The translations under genes and the position numbers were made by a program. A DNA stretch of 64,000 nt, from NCBI GenBank assembly GCA_015063785.1, contig SVTM01000001.1, forward strand, positions 62,001-126,000, written 5' to 3'. Below the pieces are notes generated by a model that was not told the origin of the DNA, ran no database searches, and worked only from the letters and a program-made list of their open reading frames with translations. Shown here piece by piece: positions 33,804 through 41,755 of this stretch (position 1 is the first letter of the stretch; every line of letters begins with the position of its first letter). Source of the stretch: Oscillospiraceae bacterium. Its GTDB lineage: Bacteria > Bacillota > Clostridia > Oscillospirales > CAG-382.

Positions 33804-35003
33804 ATGACAAGCAAAGAAAGAAGAGTCGGCACAGTATCGCGCGGAATACGTTGTCCAATCATTCGCGAAGGCGACGATCTTGCAAAGATAGTTGCAGACA
33901 GCGTGATTGAAGCGGCAGAATGCGAAGGTTTTGAACTACGAGACAGAGATGTTATTTCCATCACTGAATCAATCGTTGCACGCGCACAAGGAAACTATGC
34001 TTCTGTTGATGACATCGCCGCCGACGTCAAAGAAAAACTTGGCGGAGACACGGTCGGCGTAATTTTCCCCATTCTTTCGAGAAACCGTTTTGCAATCTGC
34101 CTTCGAGGTATTGCAAAAGGTGTTAAAAAGGTAGTTCTTATGCTTAGTTATCCTTCTGATGAAGTTGGAAACGAACTTGTAAGCCTTGATAAGATAGACG
34201 CCGCCGGTGTAAATCCTTATTCCGACGTACTTACACTTGAAAAATATCGTGAACTTTTCGGCGAAAACAAACATGAGTTCACAGGTGTTGACTATGTTGC
34301 ATATTATGGAGATCTTATCCGCGAAATGGGCGCAGAAGTTGAAATAGTTTTTGCAAACCAGGCAAAAGCTATCCTTGATTATACAGATTGCGTCCTCACG
34401 TGCGATATCCACACACGCGCACGTACAAAGAGAATCCTCAAGGCAGCGGGTGCTAAGATTGTTTGCGGTCTTGATGATATTCTTACTGCTCCCGTAAACG
34501 GTAGCGGATGCAACGAAAGCTATGGCCTTCTTGGTTCGAACAAATCAACAGAAGACAAGATCAAGCTTTTCCCCAGAGAGTGCAAGCAGCTTGTTCTTGA
34601 TATTCAAAAGAAGATTTTTGATACAACAGGCAAGCATGTTGAAGTAATGGTATACGGCGACGGAGCTTTTAAAGATCCCAAGGGAAAAATATGGGAGCTT
34701 GCAGACCCTGTTGTTTCTCCTGCGTTCACAGATGGACTTGTTGGTACCCCCAATGAGCTCAAGCTTAAATATCTTGCCGACAACGATTACAAAGATCTTT
34801 CGGGTGAAGAGCTTAAAAAAGCTATCTCCGAAAGTATCAAAGCAAAGGGTGACAACCTTGTCGGAAACATGGCTTCTCAGGGCACGACCCCCAGACAGCT
34901 TACCGACCTTATCGGTTCGCTCTGCGACCTCACATCCGGCTCGGGCGACAAGGGAACTCCCGTTGTTCTTGTACAGGGATATTTCGATAACTATACAAAC
35001 TGA
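33804..35003 (+). CDS. Coenzyme F420-0:L-glutamate ligase (CofE)-like protein
   Basis: A 399-residue protein, start at the ATG at 33804 (MTSKERRVGTVSRGIR). The N-terminal half fits the F420 ligase domain: GIRCPIIREGDDL, LRDRDVISITESIVARAQGNY, and FPILSRNRFAICLRGIAKG. In methanogens and actinobacteria CofE adds glutamate to F420-0 using GTP, but Clostridia of this kind are not known to make F420, so the true substrate is open. The C-terminal half (VMVYGDGAFKDPKGKIWELADP, MASQGTTPRQLTDLIGSLCDLTSGSGDKGTPVV) is well ordered and probably catalytic too. It precedes the GMP synthase gene by 30 bases and is probably co-transcribed. Confidence 0.82.
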   Translation: MTSKERRVGTVSRGIRCPIIREGDDLAKIVADSVIEAAECEGFELRDRDVISITESIVARAQGNYASVDDIAADVKEKLGGDTVGVIFPILSRNRFAICLRGIAKGVKKVVLMLSYPSDEVGNELVSLDKIDAAGVNPYSDVLTLEKYRELFGENKHEFTGVDYVAYYGDLIREMGAEVEIVFANQAKAILDYTDCVLTCDIHTRARTKRILKAAGAKIVCGLDDILTAPVNGSGCNESYGLLGSNKSTEDKIKLFPRECKQLVLDIQKKIFDTTGKHVEVMVYGDGAFKDPKGKIWELADPVVSPAFTDGLVGTPNELKLKYLADNDYKDLSGEELKKAISESIKAKGDNLVGNMASQGTTPRQLTDLIGSLCDLTSGSGDKGTPVVLVQGYFDNYTN

Positions 35004-35033
35004 AATATGCGAATAATGCAGGAGGCAAACACT

Positions 35034-36020
35034 ATGAAAATGAATAGCAATATTCGTCCCGATTCAATGGAAAGAATCACAACAAAAGAACTGGCAGATG
35101 CTTTTATCGACGAGCAGATTGCTTTAATTCGCGAACAGGTTGGCGACAAGAAAGTTCTTCTTGCCCTTTCGGGTGGAGTTGACTCGTCTGTTGTTGCCGC
35201 ACTTCTTATCAAAGCTGTTGGCAAGCAACTCGTGTGCGTACACGTAAACCACGGACTTATGAGAAAAGGGGAGAGCGAACAAGTTATCGAAGTTTTCCGT
35301 AATCAACTTGACGCCAATCTCATCTACATAGATGCCACAGACAGATTTCTTGACCTTCTCGCAGGCGTTGATGAACCCGAAAAAAAGCGCAAAATCATCG
35401 GTGGAGAATTTATCAAAGTCTTCGATGAAGAAGCAAGCAAGCTTGAAGGCATTTCCTTCCTTGCGCAGGGAACGATTTATCCCGATATTCTCGAGAGCGA
35501 CGGCGTAAAGGCTCATCACAACGTTGGTGGACTTCCCGAAGATATGCAGTTTGAACTCTGCGAACCTATCAAGCTTCTTTACAAAGATGAAGTAAGAGTT
35601 GTTGGTAAAGCCCTCGGCCTTCCTTCTTCTATGGTCGACCGTCAGCCTTTTCCGGGACCCGGTCTTGGTGTAAGATGCCTCGGTGCCATCACTCGTGATA
35701 GACTTCACGCTCTTCGCGAAGCAGATGCAATCCTTCGTGAAGAATTTGATCTCTGTGGCCTTGCAGGCAAGGTATGGCAGTATTTCATCGCAGTTCCCGA
35801 TTTCAAGAGCGTTGGCGTTCGCGACAGCAAGAGATATGAAGGTTGGCCCGCTATTATCCGTGCCGTAAATACAACCGACGCAATGACTGCTACTATCGAA
35901 GAAATCCCTTACGAAGTTCTTCATAAGATCACAAACCGCATCACAGCAGAGGTTGAAGGTATCAACCGCGTTCTCCTCGACCTCACTCCCAAGCCTGTTG
36001 GCACAATTGAGTGGGAATAA
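35034..36020 (+). CDS. guaA: GMP synthase ATP-pyrophosphatase subunit (GuaA C-terminal domains only)
   Basis: Start at the ATG at 35034 (MKMNSNIRPDS) after AGGAGG; 328 residues. It converts XMP to GMP with ATP and ammonia. The PP-loop LLALSGGVDSSVVAALL, the XMP-site region HHNVGGLPEDMQFELCEPIKLLYKDEVR, RQPFPGPGLGVRCLGA and the dimerisation domain ending LDLTPKPVGTIEWE are all present. The N-terminal class I glutamine amidotransferase domain of the usual 510-residue bacterial enzyme is missing, as in archaeal split GMP synthases; no separate glutaminase subunit gene is in the window, so it must be elsewhere or free ammonia is used. Confidence 0.93.
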   Translation: MKMNSNIRPDSMERITTKELADAFIDEQIALIREQVGDKKVLLALSGGVDSSVVAALLIKAVGKQLVCVHVNHGLMRKGESEQVIEVFRNQLDANLIYIDATDRFLDLLAGVDEPEKKRKIIGGEFIKVFDEEASKLEGISFLAQGTIYPDILESDGVKAHHNVGGLPEDMQFELCEPIKLLYKDEVRVVGKALGLPSSMVDRQPFPGPGLGVRCLGAITRDRLHALREADAILREEFDLCGLAGKVWQYFIAVPDFKSVGVRDSKRYEGWPAIIRAVNTTDAMTATIEEIPYEVLHKITNRITAEVEGINRVLLDLTPKPVGTIEWE

Positions 36021-36171
36021 TACTATAAGGTTTTTAAGTGCCTTGAAGCCTTATTCCAAGCCACTTTTTCATATTTTGCGATTTAGTGTTTCAATAACTT
36101 TTGAGCGTAATTAACACTGCCGCGGCAAATGTTAGCCGCGCAAGCTCTGTTTAAAAAGAAAGACAAATTAT

Positions 36172-36765
36172 ATGGAATTCAAAGAAAAACTACAAGAATT
36201 GAGAAAACAAAAAGGGATAACTCAAGAAGATCTCGCAGAAGCCTTATACGTATCGCGGACTGCCATATCAAAATGGGAATCGGGCAGGGGATATCCAAAC
36301 ATAGAATCATTAAAAGCAATATCAAAATTCTTTGGTGTGACAATAGATGTTCTTCTGTCCGGCGAAGAATTGCTTGACGTAGCGGAAAACGACAGTAAAC
36401 AAAAAGAAACTCATATCCGCAACATCTTGTTTGGACTTTTGGATATCAGCGTATTGATTTTGTTTTTCTTGCCTTTTTTCGGTCAAAACATAGGCTCTCT
36501 TATCAAGGAAGTTTCTCTTTTGTCAATTGAAGGTATTTCAAATTACCTCAAATTTATATACACCGCGTCGGTTTTTCTGATAGCGCTTTGCGGCATTTTC
36601 ACTCTTGCTTTTCAAAATTCAAAAAAATCACTCTGCACAAAAACATCTTTGTTGCTAAACTTTGTCGGAGTAATTATTTTTATTGCAGGTTCTCAACCGT
36701 ATGCAGCTGTATTTCTCTTTATCCACCTTTCGATCAAAGCTTCAACACTTATAAAATTGCGATGA
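36172..36765 (+). CDS. XRE family transcriptional regulator with C-terminal membrane segments
   Basis: A 197-residue protein. Residues 1-65 are a Cro/C1-type helix-turn-helix (LRKQKGITQEDLAEALYVSRTAISKWESGRGYPNIESLKAISKFF). After a linker, the remainder has three or four hydrophobic helices (ILFGLLDISVLILFFLPFF, FIYTASVFLIALCGIFTLAF, LLLNFVGVIIFIAGSQ), so it is membrane-bound, a common design in Clostridia. Target and signal unknown. It starts a series of plus-strand genes (PAP2, P-loop kinase), but 150 bases separate it from guaA, including a GC-rich inverted repeat GCGGC...GCCGC at about 36122-36139. Confidence 0.88.
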   Translation: MEFKEKLQELRKQKGITQEDLAEALYVSRTAISKWESGRGYPNIESLKAISKFFGVTIDVLLSGEELLDVAENDSKQKETHIRNILFGLLDISVLILFFLPFFGQNIGSLIKEVSLLSIEGISNYLKFIYTASVFLIALCGIFTLAFQNSKKSLCTKTSLLLNFVGVIIFIAGSQPYAAVFLFIHLSIKASTLIKLR

Positions 36766-36871
36766 CACGAAAGGTATCATCAATGTGAAGCACCGATTCT
36801 TTCATTTTCTCCCGTTTCATTTTAGAATGTGTTAAGGCGAAAGCCTAATACATACAGAAAAGGTGATAAAA

Positions 36872-37528
36872 ATGAAAGAAAAAAAGACGTGGCTGAAACT
36901 TACAACAATTTTTATTGTTTTGTTTATGTTCTGGACACTTGCAGTGTGTTTTTTTGACGTTGGAGCTATAAGTCCCGAGCGATCAAAAGTGGGTTTTGCA
37001 TACATTAACAAAGCTGTACACGACTTCACAGGGGTAAATTTTTCATTGTACATTTTAACAGATTGGCTCAGTTTTGTTCCGATTTGCTTTGTTGCAGGGT
37101 TTGGATTTTTTGGGTTCGCCCAATCGCTCAAAAGGAAAAGTCTGTTGAAAGTTGACAAGGATATTCTTTTGCTCGGAGTCTTTTATTTGATAGTCTTAAC
37201 CGTATTTTTATTTTTCGAGAAGCTGGTTATAAATTACAGACCAATTCTCATCAACGGCGTTGCCGAAGCATCATATCCTTCATCCACAACCATGCTTGTG
37301 ATCTGTGTAATGTCAAGTGCGGCAATTCAATTTAACAGGCGGATAAAAAAGAGAACTTTAAGACTTTTTATCAATCTTGTTATAGCCATTTTCACTATTT
37401 TTATGGTGGTTTGCAGATTGCTGTCAGGTGTTCATTGGTTCTCTGACATCATCGGCGGTGCATTGATAAGCACGGGACTTGTTTCGGGCTATTACTGTTC
37501 GATATGTGCAACAGAAAAAAGAATATAA
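36872..37528 (+). CDS. PAP2 family membrane phosphatase (PSSTT variant)
   Basis: Start at the ATG at 36872 (MKEKKTWLKLTTI) after AAAGGTGAT; 218 residues with about six membrane helices. Motifs of the lipid phosphatase family are present but altered: LVINYRP for motif 1, YPSSTTML for motif 2, where the usual PSGH histidine is threonine (about residue 139), and CRLLSGVHWFSDIIGG for motif 3, which keeps the nucleophile histidine and its aspartate. It would act on a lipid phosphate or pyrophosphate at the membrane; the loss of the proton-donor histidine makes activity uncertain. A similar variant may exist in other Bacillota. Confidence 0.82.
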   Translation: MKEKKTWLKLTTIFIVLFMFWTLAVCFFDVGAISPERSKVGFAYINKAVHDFTGVNFSLYILTDWLSFVPICFVAGFGFFGFAQSLKRKSLLKVDKDILLLGVFYLIVLTVFLFFEKLVINYRPILINGVAEASYPSSTTMLVICVMSSAAIQFNRRIKKRTLRLFINLVIAIFTIFMVVCRLLSGVHWFSDIIGGALISTGLVSGYYCSICATEKRI

Positions 37529-37568
37529 GTTGCATTTTACAAAAAACGAAAATCGAGGTAGATTATAA

Positions 37569-38093
37569 ATGAAAAAAATAATCGTAATCGGCAGCCCGGG
37601 AGCCGGCAAAAGCACTTTTTCAAGAAAACTGTGCAAGGTATGTGATATTCCGATTTTTTATCTCGATATGATATGGCACAATCCCGACAAAACAACCGTT
37701 TCAAGAGAAGAATTTGACAGCAGACTTTCCGAAATTCTGAAGCGTGACAATTGGATAATTGACGGAAACTATTCCCGCACGCTCGAAACCCGTTTAAAAG
37801 AATGCGACACCGTCTTTTTGTTTGATATTCCTTTATCAGAATGTCTCTCGGGAGTTGAAAGCAGAATAGGGAAGTCAAGGCCCGATATGCCATGGGTCGA
37901 AGAAGAGTTTGATGTGCAATTCAGACAGTATATATGCGATTTCCCGCAAAGCACACTTCCAAAAGTATACGAGTTGCTCAAAAACCACGCTAACAACAAA
38001 AGCATTACCGTATTCAGAACACGATCCGATGCGGACAATTTTGTAAAAGAGCTTGAAAATGCGTATAATTCTGATAATTCCGCAAAAAAATAA
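37569..38093 (+). CDS. P-loop nucleotide kinase-like protein (FlaR/adenylate-kinase-like)
   Basis: A 174-residue P-loop protein with Walker A GSPGAGKSTFSRKL near residues 8-21 and the FlaR-like segments IFYLDMIWHNPDKTTVSREEF and WIIDGNYSRTLETRLKECDTVFLFDIPLSECL. Such proteins are annotated as DNA topology modulation protein FlaR or as adenylate kinase-like; the substrate is unproven. The lid region is charged (SRPDMPWVEEEFDVQFRQYI). It ends just before the aspS promoter and T-box. Possible co-transcription with the PAP2 gene 40 bases upstream. Confidence 0.82.
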   Translation: MKKIIVIGSPGAGKSTFSRKLCKVCDIPIFYLDMIWHNPDKTTVSREEFDSRLSEILKRDNWIIDGNYSRTLETRLKECDTVFLFDIPLSECLSGVESRIGKSRPDMPWVEEEFDVQFRQYICDFPQSTLPKVYELLKNHANNKSITVFRTRSDADNFVKELENAYNSDNSAKK

Positions 38094-38103
38094 AGTCAAA
38101 TTA

Positions 38104-38132
38104 TTGACAAGAGAATTTTTATGTGATATAAT
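38104..38132 (+). promoter_or_regulatory. Promoter of the aspS-gatCAB operon
   Basis: Consensus sigma-A promoter: TTGACA at 38104-38109, 17-base spacer, TATAAT at 38127-38132, immediately before the T-box leader. Confidence 0.9.
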
Positions 38133-38137
38133 CAATG

Positions 38138-38387
38138 TGTTAAAAGCTATGATGAAGACAGTAGTTTCGGTCAATCATTCGCAGAGAGCCGACGGTGGTG
38201 CAAGTTCGGCAATGACATCGGAATGAATAACACTTCGGAGCCTGCGGAAGAAAGCCTTTGGCAATTAGAACCGCACGTTCATCCCGTAAGGATGTTTGAG
38301 AGGATCGGTTTATCCGGTCAATTTGGGTGGTATCGCGGAAGTTTAGCCTTTCGTCCCATGTTTGTGGGCGAAAGGCTATTTTATTTT
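38138..38387 (+). promoter_or_regulatory. T-box riboswitch leader controlling aspS-gatCAB
   Basis: A T-box leader of about 250 bases. Visible parts: the stem I distal region AGAGAGCCGACGGTGGTGC, a likely specifier GAC at 38214-38216 followed by A, and the T-box sequence TTTGGGTGGTATCGCGG at 38323-38339 carrying the TGGN that pairs with the tRNA acceptor end, then a terminator hairpin at 38344-38378. GAC is an aspartate codon, matching aspS. Uncharged tRNA(Asp) would favour the antiterminator and raise expression of aspS and probably of the gat genes behind it. An AAT codon overlaps the specifier, but GAC has the expected 3' purine. Confidence 0.9.
38344..38387 (+). terminator. T-box intrinsic terminator
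   Basis: TAGCCTTTCG / CGAAAGGCTA outer stem with inner CCCA/TGGG pairing and a TTTTATTTT tail, the off-state hairpin of the aspS leader. Confidence 0.9.
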
Positions 38388-38443
38388 GTCCGCACAAATA
38401 AAGTTTTAAATTTAAATTATAATATGTTTGGAGGATTTAACTT

Positions 38444-40219
38444 ATGTTGAGAACCCATACTTGTAACGAACTTAATACCGAACACATCGGTCAGAACGTA
38501 GTCCTCACGGGTTGGATGGACACTGTGCGCGACCATGGCGGCGTTCTTTTCGTTGACCTTCGCGACCACTACGGAATCACACAGATCGTCTTTTCTGACG
38601 ATAGCATGATCGCAGGCATGGCTAAAGAAACAGTTATCCTTGTCGAAGGTACTGTTACAAAGCGTGACGAAGAAACCGTAAACCCTAAGATCGACACCGG
38701 TCTTATCGAAGTACGAGCAACAAAGGTCGAAGTTCTCGGCCCCTGCAAGTCTTCAATTCCTTTTGAAATTGATGCTTCTACGCAGACAAGGGAAGATGTA
38801 AGACTTAAATACAGATATCTTGATCTCCGAAACCGTAAGATCCACGACAACATTGTTCTTCGCTCGAAGATACTCAGCTATCTCAGAAGCCAGATGGAAG
38901 AGCTCGGATTCCTTGAAATCCAGACTCCCATCCTCACCGCCTCTTCTCCCGAAGGCGCGCGTGACTATCTTGTTCCCAGCCGTAAGCACAAGGGCAAGTT
39001 CTATGCTCTTCCTCAGGCTCCTCAGCAGTTCAAGCAACTTCTTATGGCATCGGGATTTGACAGATACTTCCAGATCGCACCTTGCTTCAGAGACGAAGAT
39101 GCACGCCAGGACAGATCTCCCGGAGAATTCTATCAGCTCGACTTCGAAATGTCCTTTGCTACACAGGAAGACGTTTTTGCTGTTGCTGAACAGGTTGTAT
39201 ACAACACTTTTACAAAATTCTCGGACAAAAAGGTATCCAAGCCTCCTTTCCAGCGTATAACTTTTGCTGACGCTATGCTCAAGTATGGCTCTGACAAACC
39301 CGACCTTCGCAACCCTCTCATCATCAAGGACCTCACGGATTTCTTCGGCAAGCACGAGTTCCTTGAAGTAAACGGCAGAACAGTTCCTTTCAAAAACAAG
39401 CTTGTTCGCGGTATTGTAGCAAATTACATGGTTAAGAAGGACGGCGACGGCGACGGAAAAAAAGCGTTTGAAAAGGCTATCGACGCTTATTCCAGAAGCA
39501 TCGGCATGAAGTTTGGTATCGGTTACATCACTCTTGAAAACGGCGAGTACAAGGGCCCTATCGCAAAGTTCCTTTCCGAAGAACAAAAGGCGGAACTTAC
39601 CGAACTCGTCGGAATCAAAGAAGGCGAATCGCTCTTCTTCATCAGCGACAGCGCTTCTGTTATTGACAAGCTTTCGGGCGAAATGAGAACATGGATCGGA
39701 AACGAACTCGGTCTTATCAAGAACGATTCCTTCGAATTCTGCTTTATCGTTGATTTCCCCATGTACGAGCGCAACGAAGAAACAGGCAAGATTGACTTTA
39801 CACACAATCCCTTCTCGATGCCTCAGGGCGGTATGGATGCTCTTCTTAACAAGGATCCTCTCGAGATCTTTGCCTATCAATACGACATCGTCTGCAACGG
39901 TGTAGAGCTTTCTTCCGGTGCTGTCAGAAATCACAATCCCGAGATCATGAAAAAGGCGTTTGAGATCGCAGGATACGGCGAAGAAGACGTAAAAGCAAAA
40001 TTCGGTGCCCTTTACACCGCATTCTCGTACGGTGCTCCTCCTCATGCAGGCATGGCTCCCGGTGTTGACCGCATGATCATGCTTATTGCAGAAGAGGAAA
40101 CCATCCGCGACGTTATCGCATTCCCTCTTAACGGAAATGCACAGGATCTCATGATGGGTGCCCCCGGTGAAGTAACCGAGCAGCAGCTTCGCGAAGTTCA
40201 CATCAAAGTCAGAGACTGA
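38444..40219 (+). CDS. aspS: Aspartate--tRNA ligase, probably non-discriminating
   Basis: Class II synthetase of 591 residues. N-terminal OB-fold anticodon domain (VVLTGWMDTVRDHGGVLFVDLRDHYGITQIVF), class II motif 2 FRDEDARQDRSPGEFYQLDFEMSF, bacterial GAD insertion in the middle, and motif 3 GMAPGVDRMIMLI. The RDHGG sequence in the anticodon domain is the form associated with non-discriminating AspRS, which also charges tRNA(Asn), whereas E. coli has RDLGS; this is family knowledge applied by eye. The operon with gatCAB downstream supports Asp-tRNA(Asn) formation as part of its job. Preceded by a T-box and a GGAGG ribosome site. Confidence 0.97.
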   Translation: MLRTHTCNELNTEHIGQNVVLTGWMDTVRDHGGVLFVDLRDHYGITQIVFSDDSMIAGMAKETVILVEGTVTKRDEETVNPKIDTGLIEVRATKVEVLGPCKSSIPFEIDASTQTREDVRLKYRYLDLRNRKIHDNIVLRSKILSYLRSQMEELGFLEIQTPILTASSPEGARDYLVPSRKHKGKFYALPQAPQQFKQLLMASGFDRYFQIAPCFRDEDARQDRSPGEFYQLDFEMSFATQEDVFAVAEQVVYNTFTKFSDKKVSKPPFQRITFADAMLKYGSDKPDLRNPLIIKDLTDFFGKHEFLEVNGRTVPFKNKLVRGIVANYMVKKDGDGDGKKAFEKAIDAYSRSIGMKFGIGYITLENGEYKGPIAKFLSEEQKAELTELVGIKEGESLFFISDSASVIDKLSGEMRTWIGNELGLIKNDSFEFCFIVDFPMYERNEETGKIDFTHNPFSMPQGGMDALLNKDPLEIFAYQYDIVCNGVELSSGAVRNHNPEIMKKAFEIAGYGEEDVKAKFGALYTAFSYGAPPHAGMAPGVDRMIMLIAEEETIRDVIAFPLNGNAQDLMMGAPGEVTEQQLREVHIKVRD

Positions 40220-40257
40220 TTTAAAATTTAAAACTATTATAAAAAGGAGATCGTAAT

Positions 40258-40539
40258 ATGGACAGAGAAACACTCAGAAAACTCGAAATGCTCAATCAGC
40301 TGAGTCTGACCGAAGAGCAGAAAGAATCTGTGATCTCATTTTTTGAAAAAAGAGACTCCGAACTCGAAATCCTCAACGCCATCGACACATCAAACGTCGA
40401 AAGAATGGTTCACGTCTTGCCAATAATGACAGTAGTGCGCGAAGACGAAGTGATAAAAACTTTCTCCCGTGAGGATCTTCAGAAGGATGCACCCGAAACC
40501 GACGAAGGCTACTGGTGCGTTCCACGTGTTGTCGAGTGA
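40258..40539 (+). CDS. gatC: Asp-tRNA(Asn)/Glu-tRNA(Gln) amidotransferase subunit GatC
   Basis: A 93-residue GatC, the belt that links GatA and GatB. The N-terminal helix pair (LRKLEMLNQLSLTEEQKESVISFFEKR) and the conserved C-terminal run LNAIDTSNVERMVHVLPIMTVVREDEV...EGYWCVPRVVE match the family along its full length. Ribosome site AAAAGGAG. It lies 38 bases after aspS and 20 before gatA. Its good conservation contrasts with the unusual GatA next to it. Confidence 0.93.
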   Translation: MDRETLRKLEMLNQLSLTEEQKESVISFFEKRDSELEILNAIDTSNVERMVHVLPIMTVVREDEVIKTFSREDLQKDAPETDEGYWCVPRVVE

Positions 40540-40559
40540 TCGGCAGAAAGGAGATTACT

Positions 40560-41753
40560 ATGGAATTCTTTACAGTAAAAAAAGACGTCCAGTCCGATCT
40601 CAAGATCGTACTCGACGATATGATTCTTACAAAAGATATGCCCACCACTGCGGGTTCAAAAATGCTCGACGGATATATGAGCCTTTTCGACGCGCAAGTC
40701 ATCACAAAACTTACTGAAGCAAATTATGCCATCTGCGGCAAATCTGCCGTTGGCGAATTTGCATTTGACCTTATGGGCGAAACAAACTACAAAGGCGCTC
40801 TTTGTGCCGACGGAAAAATTCTTAACGCTTCCGCCGAAATAGTATCAGCAGGGGATGCAACCGCTGCGATCTGCCTTGACGCCAACGGATCGGTAAGAAG
40901 AGCTGCTGCTCAGTACGGTCTTGTAAGCATAAAGCCCACCTACGGTACAGTTTCCCGTTACGGCATCGTTCCCGTTGCATGTTCCGGAGACACTGTTAGC
41001 GTTATGGCGAAATCAAGCGATATATGCACAGATGTACTTTCTGTCATCGCAGGTCACGATGAAAAGGATGGTACAAGCCACTCTGACGAGCTTTGTGCAA
41101 AGCTTGCAAGCGGAGCAGAAATTCAGCCCGTTAAAAAGATAGCGCTTCTTAAATCCATGCTCGCAGGCGCAAACGCAGAAGTTTGTGCAAAAATCGAAAA
41201 AGCCAAGAACACACTTTCTGAAAATGGTATTGAGGTATGTGAGATCGACGACAGTGTTATCTGCGCGTCGCGCGTTGCATGGAACATTCTTATGAGTGCA
41301 GAACTGTGCAACAACGTTTCGAAGTATGACGGTGTAAAATACGGTTATCGCGCACAGAAGTTCTCGAATATCGACGAACTATACACAAACAGCCGTACAG
41401 AAGCTTTCGGCGAGCTTTTGAAAACAGCAATTCTTTTTGGTTCCGAAACTCTTTCTACAGACAATTACATGAAAGTATATGACAAAGCATTGAGAATGCG
41501 CAGAGTCATTGTCGAAGCTTTTACAGAAATTTTCAGCAGATTTGACGCAGTTCTTATGCCAGCTTGTTCTTCAATGTCGTATCCCGAAAACATCGAAAGC
41601 ACAAAGGCGTTTGAAGAAAACACGTACACTGCTCCCGCATCTATCACAGGACTTCCTGCTGTCGTTTCGGGTTCTGTACAGCTTGTCGGCAAGGCATTTT
41701 CCGACAGAAGCCTTCTTGCTGTTGCAAAGATTCTTGAAAAGGAGGGCAAATAA
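40560..41753 (+). CDS. gatA: Divergent GatA-like amidase subunit, catalytic motifs eroded
   Basis: Start at the ATG at 40560 (MEFFTVKKDVQSD) after GAAAGGAG; 397 residues against about 485 for normal GatA. The fold is recognisable (TKDMPTTAGSKMLDGYMSLFDAQVI, SIKPTYGTVSRYGIVPVACSGD, YDGVKYGYRAQ), and the position between gatC and gatB is correct. The N-terminal helical segment of about 60 residues is absent. The catalytic lysine of VKDNI is leucine (IVLDDMI, residue 18), the GGSSGGSAAA loop is ILNASAE with perhaps one serine kept (residue 91), and TGGSIRQPA is ANGSVRRAA, keeping the nucleophile-position serine (111). MDEFAMG is VGEFAFD. By my reading it would not hydrolyse glutamine normally. 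Confidence 0.85.
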   Translation: MEFFTVKKDVQSDLKIVLDDMILTKDMPTTAGSKMLDGYMSLFDAQVITKLTEANYAICGKSAVGEFAFDLMGETNYKGALCADGKILNASAEIVSAGDATAAICLDANGSVRRAAAQYGLVSIKPTYGTVSRYGIVPVACSGDTVSVMAKSSDICTDVLSVIAGHDEKDGTSHSDELCAKLASGAEIQPVKKIALLKSMLAGANAEVCAKIEKAKNTLSENGIEVCEIDDSVICASRVAWNILMSAELCNNVSKYDGVKYGYRAQKFSNIDELYTNSRTEAFGELLKTAILFGSETLSTDNYMKVYDKALRMRRVIVEAFTEIFSRFDAVLMPACSSMSYPENIESTKAFEENTYTAPASITGLPAVVSGSVQLVGKAFSDRSLLAVAKILEKEGK

Positions 41754-41755
41754 TA

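Noticed and set aside
38223-38450. 75-codon ORF upstream of aspS
   Set aside because: It lies within the T-box leader and its terminator, whose RNA features explain the sequence.
38753-40273. 506-codon open frame antisense to aspS
   Set aside because: It runs opposite a fully conserved aspartyl-tRNA synthetase, has no recognisable domain and no ribosome site; it is a by-product of aspS codon use.
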